Assembly (NCBI GenBank): GCA_905221605.1
Contig: CAJNDS010002146.1
Location: forward strand, 760,906-824,905
DNA length: 64,000 nucleotides
Origin: Symbiodinium natans
Taxonomy: Eukaryota; Sar; Dinophyceae; Suessiales; Symbiodiniaceae
Reading direction: 5' to 3'
Shown here piece after piece: positions 33,101-41,125 of the stretch. A model generated the notes under the pieces. That model was not told the DNA's origin, ran no database searches, and worked only from the letters and a program-made list of their open reading frames with translations. Position 1 is the stretch's first letter. Each line of letters opens with the position of its first letter. Made by a program: the position numbers and the translations under genes.

Positions 33101-36100
33101 TGGTATAGGGAAATGTAACTCGAACCCCCGCTGCTCCCCACAAAAAACTACCCCAGCAAGTAGATCTCATTGAGGAACCCCATGCCGGTATTCCCGACAG
33201 GAAGTTGGGTTTGGGGATTTCGTGATACGGATCCTTATACAAATGAAGGTCTACTCCTAAACCCTAAGCCCTAAGCCCTAAGCCCTAAGCCCTAAACCCT
33301 AAACCCTAAACCCTAACCCCTAAACCCTAAACCCTAAACCCCACACCCTTCGCTCCGAGCTGCAGTGGCCGTGCCGATCGAAGTCCCAGCCGTGGAAAGG
33401 GCAGCGGATGCTGTTGCCAACCACCTGGTCATTGGTTTCCCCCAAAGAGCCCCATACCCCTTGGTTTAGTGTTTAGGGTTTAGGGTTCAGGGTTTAGGGT
33501 TTAGGGTTTAGGGTTTAGGGTTTAGGGTTTAGGGTTTAGGGTTTAGGGTTTAAGGAATATTAACCACCTGGCCATTGGTTTTCCCAAAGAGCCCAATACC
33601 CCTTCATTAAGGAATATTAACACCTGCTCATTGGTTTTCCCCAAAAGCCCAAAGACCCCTCAATTAAGGAATATTTCCTGAAATCATACGAAGGATCGCT
33701 TTGTAGTTTAAGGTCTATTCCTTGATTAAGGGGTATTGGGCTCTCTGATTTTCTAGGGCTTTCAATTGTTTACAGGTTTTCAGGGATCTGATTGTAGATC
33801 GCTCTCCACAATGCCAGGCGCCTCGAAATGGAACCACTTCTTCGGGAGAGGTGGTGTGGAGACCTAAAACACCCAAAGAGACCTCCCTCTGAAACACTCA
33901 CAACTTGGCTGCACTCAGGAGGGTAGCTATAAATTAAACTTTTAGCTGCCTTAATAAGAAACCCAATAAACCCCAAAAAGGTAAGGATCTAAAGTTACAG
34001 TAAAGTACCACAAAGACAACCCTCGACCCAAGAGCAACCTAGGAATGCAAAAACGGTGCCCTTGTGGTTTACAACGGCTCAGAAGGGAACCTCAAACCAA
34101 CCCTGCTTGCAGCATTCTACTCATCGCAGCATTCGGTTCGTAGCAGAGACAGCCAATTCTCTGAACGATCTTCCCCTTCTGGGTATTCTAAACCCTAAAC
34201 CTTAAACCTTAGACCCTAAACCCTAAACCCTAAACCCCAACCTCTCAAGCTAGTAAACTGACCCCATCAACCCGAGACTGCTACGCTCCCATTAGGCCGG
34301 TTTAGGGTTTATAGGGTTTAGGGTTTAGGATTTAGGGTTTAGGGTTTAGGGTTTAGGGTCTAGGGTTTAGGGTCTAGGGTTTAGGGTTTACTACTGGGGC
34401 TTAGGGCGCTAAGGCTTTGGTGTCCTTACCTGACACCCCCCCAAAACCTGCAGCACACCCCAATTCCCGAAAACCCTAAACTCGAAACCCCAAAAACCTG
34501 AAGCCCTGAACTCGAAACCCCAAAACCCTGAACCCCTGAACTCGAAACCCCACAGCCTGAACCCCTAAACTCGAAACCCCCCCCAAACCTAAACCCTTAA
34601 CCATACACTCTGAAACCTTAAACTCGAAACCCCACACCCTAAACCAAACCCAAACCCTATATATACTCCCTTACAACCTTGATAACAACAATATGTTAAA
34701 TATCCTCTTGGGTTTTATATAAACAAAATAGAACCCTAAACCCTAAACCCTAAACCCTAAACCCTAATTAAACCCTAAACCCTATAATTCCCAAGGGGGG
34801 ATATAGAAACCAGCCCGGAAGCCTGGCCACCAGCGCCCAGGTGGGCGCCCATGTGCGGGCAAAACGCATCGAGCACGGCCACCTTTCAGCCCTAGTCCCT
34901 GAGGGTGCAGGGTTTAGGGTTTAGGGTTTAGGACTGTAGGGTTTAGGGCTTTAGGGTTTTGCGGGTTTTAGGGTTTTAGGGCTTAGGGCAGCCGCCGGCT
35001 TTCGCTCGGGCTGTTCCATGAGGTAGGGCGTTTTTGATGCTCATATTGAAGTAGGGTTTTATTTCTTGTCTCCCCAAAAGGACACCAGGTACATACACTG
35101 ACCAATATTAAAAAGGAACCTTACATACACTCACCAAAAACAGAAATATAAACCCTGCTTCATATCCCCGAGGAGACTCCCAACAAATTTACACTCCCCA
35201 CTATTTACAAGAAGGAACCGTAGATGAGCAGCTATGAATATCATACCACATACAGCTCTGAGGCATGACGATGAATATCCATGTCAGTTCTCAACCCTAA
35301 ACCCCAAACCCTAAACCCTAAACCCGAAATCCTAAACCCTAAAGCCACAGTACCTTCTTGCAAACTGGGGGAAGCCGGTGTGTTTCGGGGGGGAGGGGGA
35401 GGGGGGGAGTTCTTGTTCGCAAGATTTTGAGCAGTACAGGGTTACGGAGTCCGACTCTATCCTGAACCCCCAAAAAACCCCTAAACTCTAGCCCTAAACC
35501 CTAAACCCCTAAGCTCTAAACCCTAGAATCACGCCCAGGGTTGGTGGAAAAACCCAAAGCCCGCCAGGCGCTAAACACAACCCTAAAACCTGAACCCTGA
35601 AGCTGAACCCTAAAACCTAACCCTGCACCCTAATGAAACCCTAAACCCCTAAACCCCTAAACCCCTAAACCCCTAAACCCCTAAACCCCTAAACCCCTAA
35701 ACCCCTAAACCCCTAAACCCCTAAACCCCTAAACCCCTAAACCCCTAAACCCCTAAACCCCTAACCCCCTAAACCCCTAACCCCTAAACCCCTAAACCCC
35801 TAAACCCCTAAACCCCTAAACCCCTAAACCCCTAAACCCCTAAACCCCTAAACCCCTAAACCCCTAAACCCCTAAACCCCTAAACCCCTAAACCCCTAAA
35901 CCCCTAAACCCCTACCCCTAAACCCCTAAACCCCTAAACCCCTAAACCCCTAAACCCCTAAACCCCTGAACCCCTGAACCCAACCCTAAACCCTAACCCC
36001 TAACCCCGAAACCCCTACACCCCTACACCCCTAACCCCTTAAACCCCCCTAAAACCCCTAACCCTCAAAACCCTAACCCAACCCTAAACCCCTAACCCCT

Positions 36101-38647
36101 ACCCTAAACCCTAAACCCTAACCCTACACCCCTACCCTAAAACCCTAAACCTAAACCCTAACCCTAAACCCTACCCCTAAACCCCTAAACCCAACCCCTA
36201 ACCCCTAACCCCAACCCCTAACCCTAAACCCTAAACCCTAAACCCTAAACCCTAAACCCTAAACCCTAAACCCTAAACCCTAAACCCTAAACCCTAAACC
36301 CTAAACCCTAAACCCTAAACCCTAAACCCTAAACCCTAAACCCTAAACCCTAAACCCTAAACCCTAAACCCTAAACCCTAAACCCTAAACCCTAAACCTA
36401 ACCCTAAACCCTAAACCCTAAACCCTAAACCCTAAACCCTAAACCCTAAACCCTAAACCCTAAACCCTAAACCCTAAACCCTAAACCCTAAACCCTAAAC
36501 CCTAAACCCTAAACCCTAAACCCTAAACCCTAAACCCTGCCTTGCCATCCGCGCCCCGGAAGGCCACCAGCTCGGTCCCAAGAGCACTGATGGACTTCAC
36601 CTGCTTGGAGGATCGGGGGGGACTTGGGGAGTCGATGGTTCAAGTAGGGTTTAGGGTTTAGGGTTTAGGGTTTAGGGTTTAGGGTTTAGGGTTTAGGGTT
36701 TAGGGTTTAGGGTTTAGGGTTTAGGGTTTTAGGGTCTAGGGCTTGGAGTTTAGGGTCTAGGGGGTTTAGGGTTTAGGGTTTGGGGTTTAGGGTTGGGGAG
36801 GCCGGGCTGGAGGGTGGTTCCGCAATTTTTGTTGGGCATGTTGAACAACAGGGCCTGCAGTAGAACGGGTACACGAAAAGCCCTAAACAATAGAGAACAC
36901 ACAGCCTAAGGGGCTTCGGGAAGCTTAGGATTTTAGGGATGAGGGGAAGCCTATATTCCGAACTCAAAGCCGATGGTCCTAACAAGCCAAGAAGTCCAAA
37001 ACCCTCCAAACCCCTAAGCCCTAGACCTGCCGTCAAGATTCACCTCTAAACCCGAAGCCCTACAGCCCTACATGCTAGTAAACCCTTCAGCCAGGGTTTA
37101 GGGTTTAGGGTTAATGACTAACAAATGGTTGGGCGACCAAGGCACCCGACCATTGGCCACGTCTGCCGCATTGCACACCGCCTGGGATGTCATGGTGTTG
37201 CAGGAGGAGAGGGAGCTAGTGTTGGACGCAGTTCTGCCGGCTAATACAGTGCAACCCAACCATCTACAACAATACTATTAACAAGTTTAGTATAGTGCGA
37301 ATACTAAAAAAACACGCATATACATATATATATATATATATGTCCACAATTATGTGTATAAATATAGATAGGTCCATATGTACATATATATATATATATG
37401 TGTGTATGTAATATGTGTATATCTGTATATATAATACGTACATGAAACAGGGTTCGGCCGAGCGGCATGCCATGTATTCGGGAAGCCTGGCGGGAAGTGC
37501 TTTTGGCGGAGGGCACGAAACTTGCTGGACTTGTTGTCAAAGTGGTCCAGCGTTCTCCTGCAAACTCACCCCATGGCTCTCAACCCATGCAGCTATCCTG
37601 GTAGGTTAAAAATTAAAAAGCAAACGGACAACCGCTCCTTGAGCGCGGATACCCTATACCCTGAACCCTAAACCCTAAACCCTAAACCCTAACACTCAAA
37701 CCCCTAAACCTTACTGCAATGCTGGGCAGCTGGAGCTGGAATTGCTTCCCGACGCGTACAGTGACTTTAAGAGCTCCGTTGGCTTGTGAGAAGCATCAAC
37801 TCTTATCCTCAGGCTCAAAATAGCCCAAAAACCTTCTATAATGAGGCCTTTAGGCCCAAAAACCATAAAACAAGAGTCCTTAGAGCCTTAGGGCTATATC
37901 TTGTATTTTAAGCCTAACCAAAAGGGCTCCCATGTGGGAGGTATCTCGCAACACGCGATAGCGACTTCAACCCGGACTTCGTGGTGCCAAGCCCAGTCCG
38001 CAAAGTGCAAGCTCCATCGAAAGATATCGAGCCCCAAGCCCTAAACCTGATCATAGAATATCGAGCCCCAGATCCTAAACCCTAAACCCTAAACCCTGAA
38101 CCCTAAACCCTAAACCCGTAAACCCAAAACCCAAAACCCAAAACCCTGTTTCGGGCCCATTTCGGGCCTCTGCCGGGGAACGAGGAGCAGCTTGTACGCC
38201 GCAACCAGACAGAGGGTGCCAGCTGCACAGCCTGCAGAGTTTTCAAGCTTCGGGGCGCGGCCCTCGAGAGGATGGCTAGAAAAATGATGTTTAGGGTTTA
38301 GGGTTTAGGGTTTAGGGTTCAGGGTAAGTATGACCCCTGTGCTTCTTTTTTATGAGATGCCGACCTGCCCCCCCCCGCCAACCCCCGCCCACCAACCCCC
38401 CCTCCCCTCCCAAAAAGAAACAAAACAACAACAATAAGACACAACGGGAAAAAGTGGTCGGCTCGGGAACCCTGAACCACAAGCTACCCTCATCTTGAAC
38501 AACCCTAAACCCCAAACTATATAGAATAGACATGTAAATGTGAAACGCACATGCAGCAAATCAATATCAATGAAGACATGTACATGCAATGCGGGGTATA
38601 TGTACATATGTGTATATATATATAGATAGATATGTGTATTTGTATGC

Positions 38648-38681
<34 letters not shown>

Positions 38682-38786
38682 ATATATATATATATATGCA
38701 CAGATGCATGTATACATACATCCTAGACTACAAGAACTACCTACACGCACAGACACACACACACATGCATGTAAATATCTATATCT

Positions 38787-38817
<31 letters not shown>

Positions 38818-39336
38818 TGAGCATTTGTTTTTTCATTGTGTGGGGTGTTGTAATGGCATGGGTATCCTACGTGGGCCTACGCGTCAGCTCATGTTTAGTA
38901 GACGCGCGGCCTACGCGCGGAGTATGTTGTTGACGTGTGCCTACGCGGACCTACGCGGCAAGCATAGACAACCTACGCGGACCTACGCGCCCATACTGCA
39001 TAGACTTGCCTATGCGGACCCTGCGCAAACCTACGCCCTGCAGGCAAAATTCTACGCGGCCGACTTTCAATGATCGCGTCTCTACGTAGCCTTGCTCCTA
39101 GAAAAAAACGCTGCTCAATATATGTATATATGTATACATATATATGTACATATATATATATACATTCGTTGAATGCGGGCTCTTCGGGGCCTCTGGCCGT
39201 AAGCCACAGAGAAAGCGAGTGCCTAACCCAGGCTAAGATTCCTAAGATACCCCCAAAGACCGGGTTTAGGTTGATGTCTTCAAGTAATTCTACAGGATTA
39301 ATCAAAGGGAATACCCTTCTCCACGCCTCCCTGCAT
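17373..39336 (-). CDS. nvd-like: Rieske non-haem iron oxygenase, Neverland/DAF-36-like, 23 exons
   Basis: Exons (minus strand, 5' to 3'): 39336-39315, 38231-38174, 37557-37467, 37181-37146, 36600-36541, 34882-34823, 33424-33356, 32335-32303, 30817-30742, 30069-30030, 29252-29206, 28151-28089, 27058-27008, 26179-26146, 25692-25630, 25367-25347, 24146-24060, 23672-23628, 21461-21414, 20102-20041, 19283-19255, 18561-18516, 17464-17373. They sum to 1233 nt, 410 residues plus TGA, in phase throughout. Residues 9-25 are a hydrophobic membrane segment. C97/H99 and C117/H120 form the [2Fe-2S] Rieske centre; D221/H224/H229 are the mononuclear iron ligands. The C-terminus carries the family pattern of WENKIYWKNP then WYNQFYSE. 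Known relatives are membrane-bound sterol (cholesterol) 7-desaturases; substrate here is inferred only. Length matches the family (about 400-450). All acceptors are AG; donors are 12 GC, 5 GA, 5 GT. Least certain: exon 1, the exon 7 donor, and the 21-nt exon 16. Confidence 0.88.
18147..18176 (+). repeat. 30-base G run
   Basis: Uninterrupted G tract inside an element with ends GTCCCCCCTAATT / AATTAGGGGGAC (18098-18197), in intron 22. Confidence 0.85.
18516..18561 (-). CDS. nvd-like: Rieske gene exon 22
   Basis: Encodes VWENKIYWKNPVMVE, matching the conserved D-x-x-[IV]-W-x-x-K-x-Y segment near the C-terminus. Acceptor TTCCAG|G, donor CGAAG|GT. Confidence 0.88.
19255..19283 (-). CDS. nvd-like: Rieske gene exon 21
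   Basis: Encodes KFAVEQDRQ before VWENK. Acceptor CCAAG|G, donor GCAG|GC. Confidence 0.8.
19774..20018. repeat. Telomeric arrays in Rieske intron 20
   Basis: CCCTAAA arrays at 19774-19832 and 19958-20018 around a short unique segment. Confidence 0.85.
20041..20102 (-). CDS. nvd-like: Rieske gene exon 20
   Basis: Encodes YADRSVPRIIAYLLSLIGVL. Acceptor CTCAG|G, donor CTGG|GC. Confidence 0.85.
20388..20438. repeat. CCCTATA variant array
   Basis: About seven copies of a 7-bp telomere variant next to ordinary CCCTAAA units (Rieske intron 19). Confidence 0.9.
20641..20804. mobile_element. MITE-A copy with an AT microsatellite centre
   Basis: Degenerate CTTGGAGATTCA start and CCATGAACCTCCAAGTA end; (TATATG)n at 20686-20735 fills the middle. 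Confidence 0.6.
21414..21461 (-). CDS. nvd-like: Rieske gene exon 19
   Basis: Encodes TILPIEPFKQQVEMY(W), the P-x-E-P-x-x-Q-x-V block of the family. Acceptor CTCAG|G, donor ACTG|GC. Confidence 0.87.
21572..22914. repeat. 359-bp tandem repeat, 3.7 near-identical copies
   Basis: Units at 21572-21930, 21931-22289, 22290-22648 and partial 22649-22914, almost without differences (one C/T at TGA[C/T]GCTCC). 359 is not a multiple of 3, so no frame crosses it. It lies in intron 18 of the Rieske gene; the repeated 127-, 138- and 164-codon open frames are by-products. Confidence 0.95.
23628..23672 (-). CDS. nvd-like: Rieske gene exon 18
   Basis: Encodes MHFRLVTPLGTIRQ. Acceptor TTGAG|G, donor AGGT|GA; a GT reading two bases earlier breaks the phase to exon 19. 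Confidence 0.78.
24060..24146 (-). CDS. nvd-like: Rieske gene exon 17
   Basis: Encodes LPFSESIAALIDTIVTF then EGPN, the strand before the family's GP turn. Acceptor CATAG|G, donor TTTT|GTAAAC. Confidence 0.83.
24532..25100. repeat. CCCCAAAA-rich variant array
   Basis: Units drift from CCCTAAA to CCCCAAAA (24776-24945, about 20 copies) in Rieske intron 16. Open frames here are repeat artefacts. Confidence 0.85.
25347..25367 (-). CDS. nvd-like: Rieske gene exon 16, 21-nt microexon
   Basis: Contributes HLTIFR in phase between exons 15 and 17 (MHLQ-HLTIFRE-LPFSE). Acceptor CGCAG|G, donor GGGA|GA. Confidence 0.6.
25630..25692 (-). CDS. nvd-like: Rieske gene exon 15
   Basis: Encodes IKTTYGEGEIDGKACTEMHL with strongly G/C-ending codons. 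Acceptor CTGAG|G, donor CCA|GA. Confidence 0.8.
26014..26134. mobile_element. Inverted-repeat element beside Rieske exon 14
   Basis: Arms TTGCTTAAGAACCC and complement (26026-26041 / 26107-26122) within ACTACT...AGTAGT. Confidence 0.65.
26146..26179 (-). CDS. nvd-like: Rieske gene exon 14
   Basis: Encodes GFGWMIKGMHS(W). Acceptor CAGCAG|G, donor CGTG|GC. The donor lies about a dozen bases from an inverted-repeat element. Confidence 0.78.
27008..27058 (-). CDS. nvd-like: Rieske gene exon 13, mononuclear iron site
   Basis: Encodes ADPYHFQTLHAPLPIP; D221, H224 and H229 are the 2-His-1-carboxylate ligands. Acceptor TGAAG|G, donor CCAG|GA. Confidence 0.88.
27495..27668. mobile_element. MITE-I copy
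   Basis: Arms GTAGGGAATG.GGGAATGAGGTACC and complement around an AT microsatellite. Other copies: 39956-40134, 52633-52746; left end at 51188-51230. Confidence 0.7.
28089..28151 (-). CDS. nvd-like: Rieske gene exon 12
   Basis: Encodes TEFHQHCCEMHMN, the strand before the catalytic iron site. Acceptor TCCAG|G, donor AATA|GC; splicing to exon 13 makes N-S-A-D. Confidence 0.82.
28225..28302. repeat. Dispersed repeat J
   Basis: ATGATCCTCTTAAACCCGAA.CAGGGAA...GGGCCTACCCAG; relatives at 15782-15845, 29567-29635 and 62003-62080. Confidence 0.6.
29206..29252 (-). CDS. nvd-like: Rieske gene exon 11
   Basis: Begins with the W that completes PPQWEL after exon 10. Acceptor CCGAG|G, donor ACTG|GC. Confidence 0.75.
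30030..30069 (-). CDS. nvd-like: Rieske gene exon 10
   Basis: Encodes GIFIWFDAEGRPPQ, matching the family's G-x-I-x-[IV]-W-x-D-x-x-G pattern. Acceptor CCGAG|G, donor CCCA|GC. Confidence 0.85.
30234..30322. repeat. ATT/ACT trinucleotide tract
   Basis: Degenerate triplet repeat in Rieske intron 9. Confidence 0.8.
30742..30817 (-). CDS. nvd-like: Rieske gene exon 9
   Basis: Acceptor CCCAG|G, donor GGAG|GT. Encodes VPKSGRMKLVRYWVAG and more, the strand after IPY. Confidence 0.75.
32303..32335 (-). CDS. nvd-like: Rieske gene exon 8
   Basis: Eleven codons, RIPYTTRLTEE, carrying the IPY motif that follows the Rieske domain. Acceptor CCAG|C (the only acceptor not followed by G), donor GAA|GC. Confidence 0.75.
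32741..32900. repeat. TTTAGGGG/TTTGGGG variant array
   Basis: Mixed 7-8 bp telomere variants in Rieske intron 7. Confidence 0.85.
33356..33424 (-). CDS. nvd-like: Rieske gene exon 7, second half of the Fe-S motif
   Basis: Encodes VVGNSIRCPFHGWDF..GHC, the C-P-x-H-G-W half (C117, H120). Spliced to exon 6 it gives exactly 17 residues between H99 and C117, as the family requires. I used the GA donor at TCG|GA; a GT donor 9 nt downstream (AGG|GT, exon end 33347) is also in phase. Confidence 0.92.
33467..33551. repeat. TTTAGGG array inserted in a short tandem repeat
   Basis: About 58-bp units (TTAAGGAATATTAAC...ATTGGTTTTCCC..AAAG) surround it. The intact junction CCCCTTCATTAAGGAATATT at about 33600 is split here as CCCCTTGGTT-array-AAGGAATATT. 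Confidence 0.8.
33904..34012. repeat. Repeat B, uninterrupted copy
   Basis: Empty-site reference for the insertion at 10006-10158; lies in intron 6 of the Rieske gene. Confidence 0.8.
34823..34882 (-). CDS. nvd-like: Rieske gene exon 6, first half of the Fe-S motif
   Basis: Twenty codons in phase 0-0, including DAFCPHMGAHLG: the C-P-H-x-G-A-x-L half of the Rieske centre (C97, H99). Acceptor AAAG|G, donor CAG|GC. Confidence 0.92.
35634..36538. repeat. Largest telomeric array, two unit types
   Basis: 35634-35970 is an 8-bp CCCCTAAA array (about 40 units), 35970-36215 is mixed, and 36216-36538 is about 45 units of 7-bp CCCTAAA. It fills Rieske intron 5 up to the exon 5 donor at 36540; a TTTAGGG array (36649-36730) lies on the other side of the exon. 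Confidence 0.95.
36541..36600 (-). CDS. nvd-like: Rieske gene exon 5
   Basis: Twenty codons, VKSISALGTELVAFRGADGK. The donor AAG|GCAGGG runs directly into the longest telomeric array in the window. Confidence 0.88.
37146..37181 (-). CDS. nvd-like: Rieske gene exon 4
   Basis: Twelve codons (AVCNAADVANGR) in phase 0-0, acceptor CCCAG|G, donor CGG|GT. They join exon 3 to the VKSISALG strand of exon 5. Confidence 0.8.
37316..37436. repeat. AT-rich microsatellite
   Basis: (TA)n and TATG units in Rieske intron 3, one of two introns without a telomeric tract. Confidence 0.85.
37467..37557 (-). CDS. nvd-like: Rieske gene exon 3
   Basis: Acceptor TTTGCAG|G, donor CAT|GC. Residues 27-57 end in FPPGFPNTWH, equivalent to the family's PNGW motif just before the Rieske domain. 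Confidence 0.82.
37800..37906. repeat. Dispersed repeat N, copy 1
   Basis: CTCAGGCTCAAAAT.GCCC...AATGAGGCCTTT.GGCC...GAGTCCTTAGAGCC.TAGGG; copy 2 at 49205-49308. Confidence 0.7.
38174..38231 (-). CDS. nvd-like: Rieske gene exon 2, membrane anchor
   Basis: Acceptor CTGCAG|G, donor CCCCG|GC. It encodes GCAAGTLCLVAAYKLLLVPR, a hydrophobic helix ended by a basic residue, as at the N-terminus of Neverland/DAF-36 proteins. Confidence 0.78.
38590..38820. repeat. TA and CTATAT microsatellites
   Basis: Long TA runs (38605-38700), ACAC run (38750-38764) and CTATAT repeats (38780-38806), in Rieske intron 1. Confidence 0.9.
38866..39065. repeat. CTACGCG interspersed motif cluster
   Basis: About a dozen CCTACGCG / CTACGCGGAC motifs at irregular spacing, very CpG-rich against AT-rich flanks, in Rieske intron 1. 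Confidence 0.8.
39315..39336 (-). CDS. nvd-like: Rieske gene exon 1 (start exon, tentative)
   Basis: ATG in an ACCATG context gives MQGGVEKG and a GT donor (AAGG|GTATTC) in phase 1, which joins in frame to exon 2. It was chosen because the phase fits and the peptide leads straight into the membrane segment. With only 22 nt, a different start exon is possible. Confidence 0.5.
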
Positions 39337-40257
39337 GGTTCACACAAGACAAAAGACCTGTCATCCGAAGCAAAAATTGAAGGTCAACAGTGGCTGAGGT
39401 TCAGGGCTTAAGGGATTGGGGCTAGACCCGGGAGTAGCCTAGGAATAGAAAGGGTACCCTTTTTGGTTTCAAGGGGATTACAAGGGAACCCCAACCCTTA
39501 AATAGGAAAAAAGGGCCTACTCCCGGTCCTAGATAACCATATTAGGGCACTTAAGGGGCTTGGCTTATAAGTGGGTTATATGTACAGTTCTAATTGGTTC
39601 ATAAGTAGTCCTAGGGGGTGTAGGGCAAAGTTCATCCACGTGGCGGCCGGCTTTGCTCTCACCTGAACGCATGGCAAAGTCGTGTATGATGCAGCAGATC
39701 ATGTTTAGGGATTACATTACACACCCCTAAACCCAAAACCCTGAACCTCAAACCCTACGAGTAAGGCCAGTGCTTCCGGATCCTAGAGTTAGTGCCTGGC
39801 CGGGCGGAGGAGTCAACCCTAAACCCTAAACCCTGGACCCTAGGCCCTAAACCCTAAACCCTAAACCCTAAACCCTAAACCCTAAACCCTAAACCCTATG
39901 CAACTTGCGGATCCAGCCCGGAGCCTTACATCGAATCACCCCCTGGATCTTATAGTCGGGAATGAGGGAACTAAACAGGGCCCCATATATACCCTTTAAG
40001 GGGTTAAATGGGGATACTATGTGTATATATACATATACATATATGCCCTTAAAAAGGTATACTTCGGGCCCTACATTATCTACCCTTTAAGGGACTATGT
40101 AGGGTACCTCATTCCCTCATTCCCTACGAAGAACCAGTGGGGATAATCCAGCATTTCTTGAAGTGCTGAGGCGCCTAAACTAAACCCTTATTTCGGGTTT
40201 AGGATTTTAGGGTTGACGTTTTTCTAAAACCCCTTGACCCTAAGAACCCTCAACCCT

Positions 40258-40303
40258 TCTGCACATGTCTAGCAGCATGAAGACCATCTCTGCGGGGGCG
40301 AGG
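40258..40303 (-). CDS. Exon-like segment (EMVFMLLDMC)
   Basis: Pyrimidine-rich acceptor CCTCGCCCCCGCAG| followed by EMVFMLLDMC. Probably a downstream exon of the secreted-protein gene. A further open segment lies at 39630-39710 with a good CAG|GTGAGA donor. Confidence 0.4.
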
Positions 40304-40674
40304 GAGAGCTGGCATTGTTAAGATGGGATTGGGGTGGGCGCGCGAAAGGTTCCTGTGAGGCGTTGAGAGTGCGGGTGCAGGCTTAGGATGTAGGGTTCAG
40401 GCTTAGAGTCTCGGAGTTTCGGTTCAGTCATTGCGCCCATATGTCCTGAGTTCTCCACATTAGGTCACTGCGTCTCATCACCAGTCCTAGATAACAATTA
40501 ACCCCCAAGAGCTCTCAAACCTAAGCATTAAACCATGCTCAACCGCCCAAAGCCCCGCCCTTTTAACCCTCTAAACCCCTAAACCCTCCCTGAATTACCC
40601 GTCCCCACATAACAAATCCCCCCAAACCTCAACCCTGAACCGAAGCCCAAAAGCCTCAACCCTCGACCCCAAAA

Positions 40675-40745
40675 CCACAAACGTTTCGGCCAAATGGCAC
40701 AGGCGACGCAGCAGCTCCGACACAAGCTCCAGCGTGCCGCCTTGT
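40675..40745 (-). CDS. Exon-like segment (TLELVSELLRRLCHLAE)
   Basis: A helical, G/C3-rich frame GGTLELVSELLRRLCHLAET between telomeric tracts, after a CTACAAG|G acceptor. Same strand as the secreted-protein gene and likely part of it, but the joins were not resolved. Confidence 0.45.
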
Positions 40746-40807
40746 AGCTCGTTGCGACATAACCCCAAACCCTACACCCTATGCCCTGAGCAGCCCTGAA
40801 CCCTATA

Positions 40808-40846
40808 GGGTGTAGGGTTTAGGGTTATACCCTAAACCCTACACCC
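40808..40846. repeat. Telomeric hairpin
   Basis: GGGTGTAGGGTTTAGGGT and its exact complement are separated by a few bases: TTTAGGG facing CCCTAAA, the orientation of joined telomere ends, including a shared variant unit. Confidence 0.85.
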
Positions 40847-40987
40847 TAAACAGGTTGCCAAGTAGGGTTTAGGGCTTGGTAGGGTTTAGCTTGGCTAGGG
40901 GCGAGCAGCAGGGCCCCAGGCCGTTCATGCACTGACTAGACTGCAAAAAGGGGCTTGAGTTCCAAGGTCTAGAAATGAGCGCCTATG

Positions 40988-41125
40988 TATTATATGTATA
41001 TATATATATATGTATATGTACATGTGCGTGTATACATACATATGTACTTATATTTATATGACGTATCTATATATATATATATAGATGTATATATGCATGT
41101 ATGTACATTCATGTATGTATCAATG
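40988..41125. repeat. TA/TATG microsatellite
   Basis: AT-rich low-complexity DNA with self-complementary TATATA blocks. Confidence 0.85.

Noticed and set aside
37264-38820. Open frames of alternating Tyr/Ile (YIYIYI)
   Set aside because: Translations of TA microsatellites.
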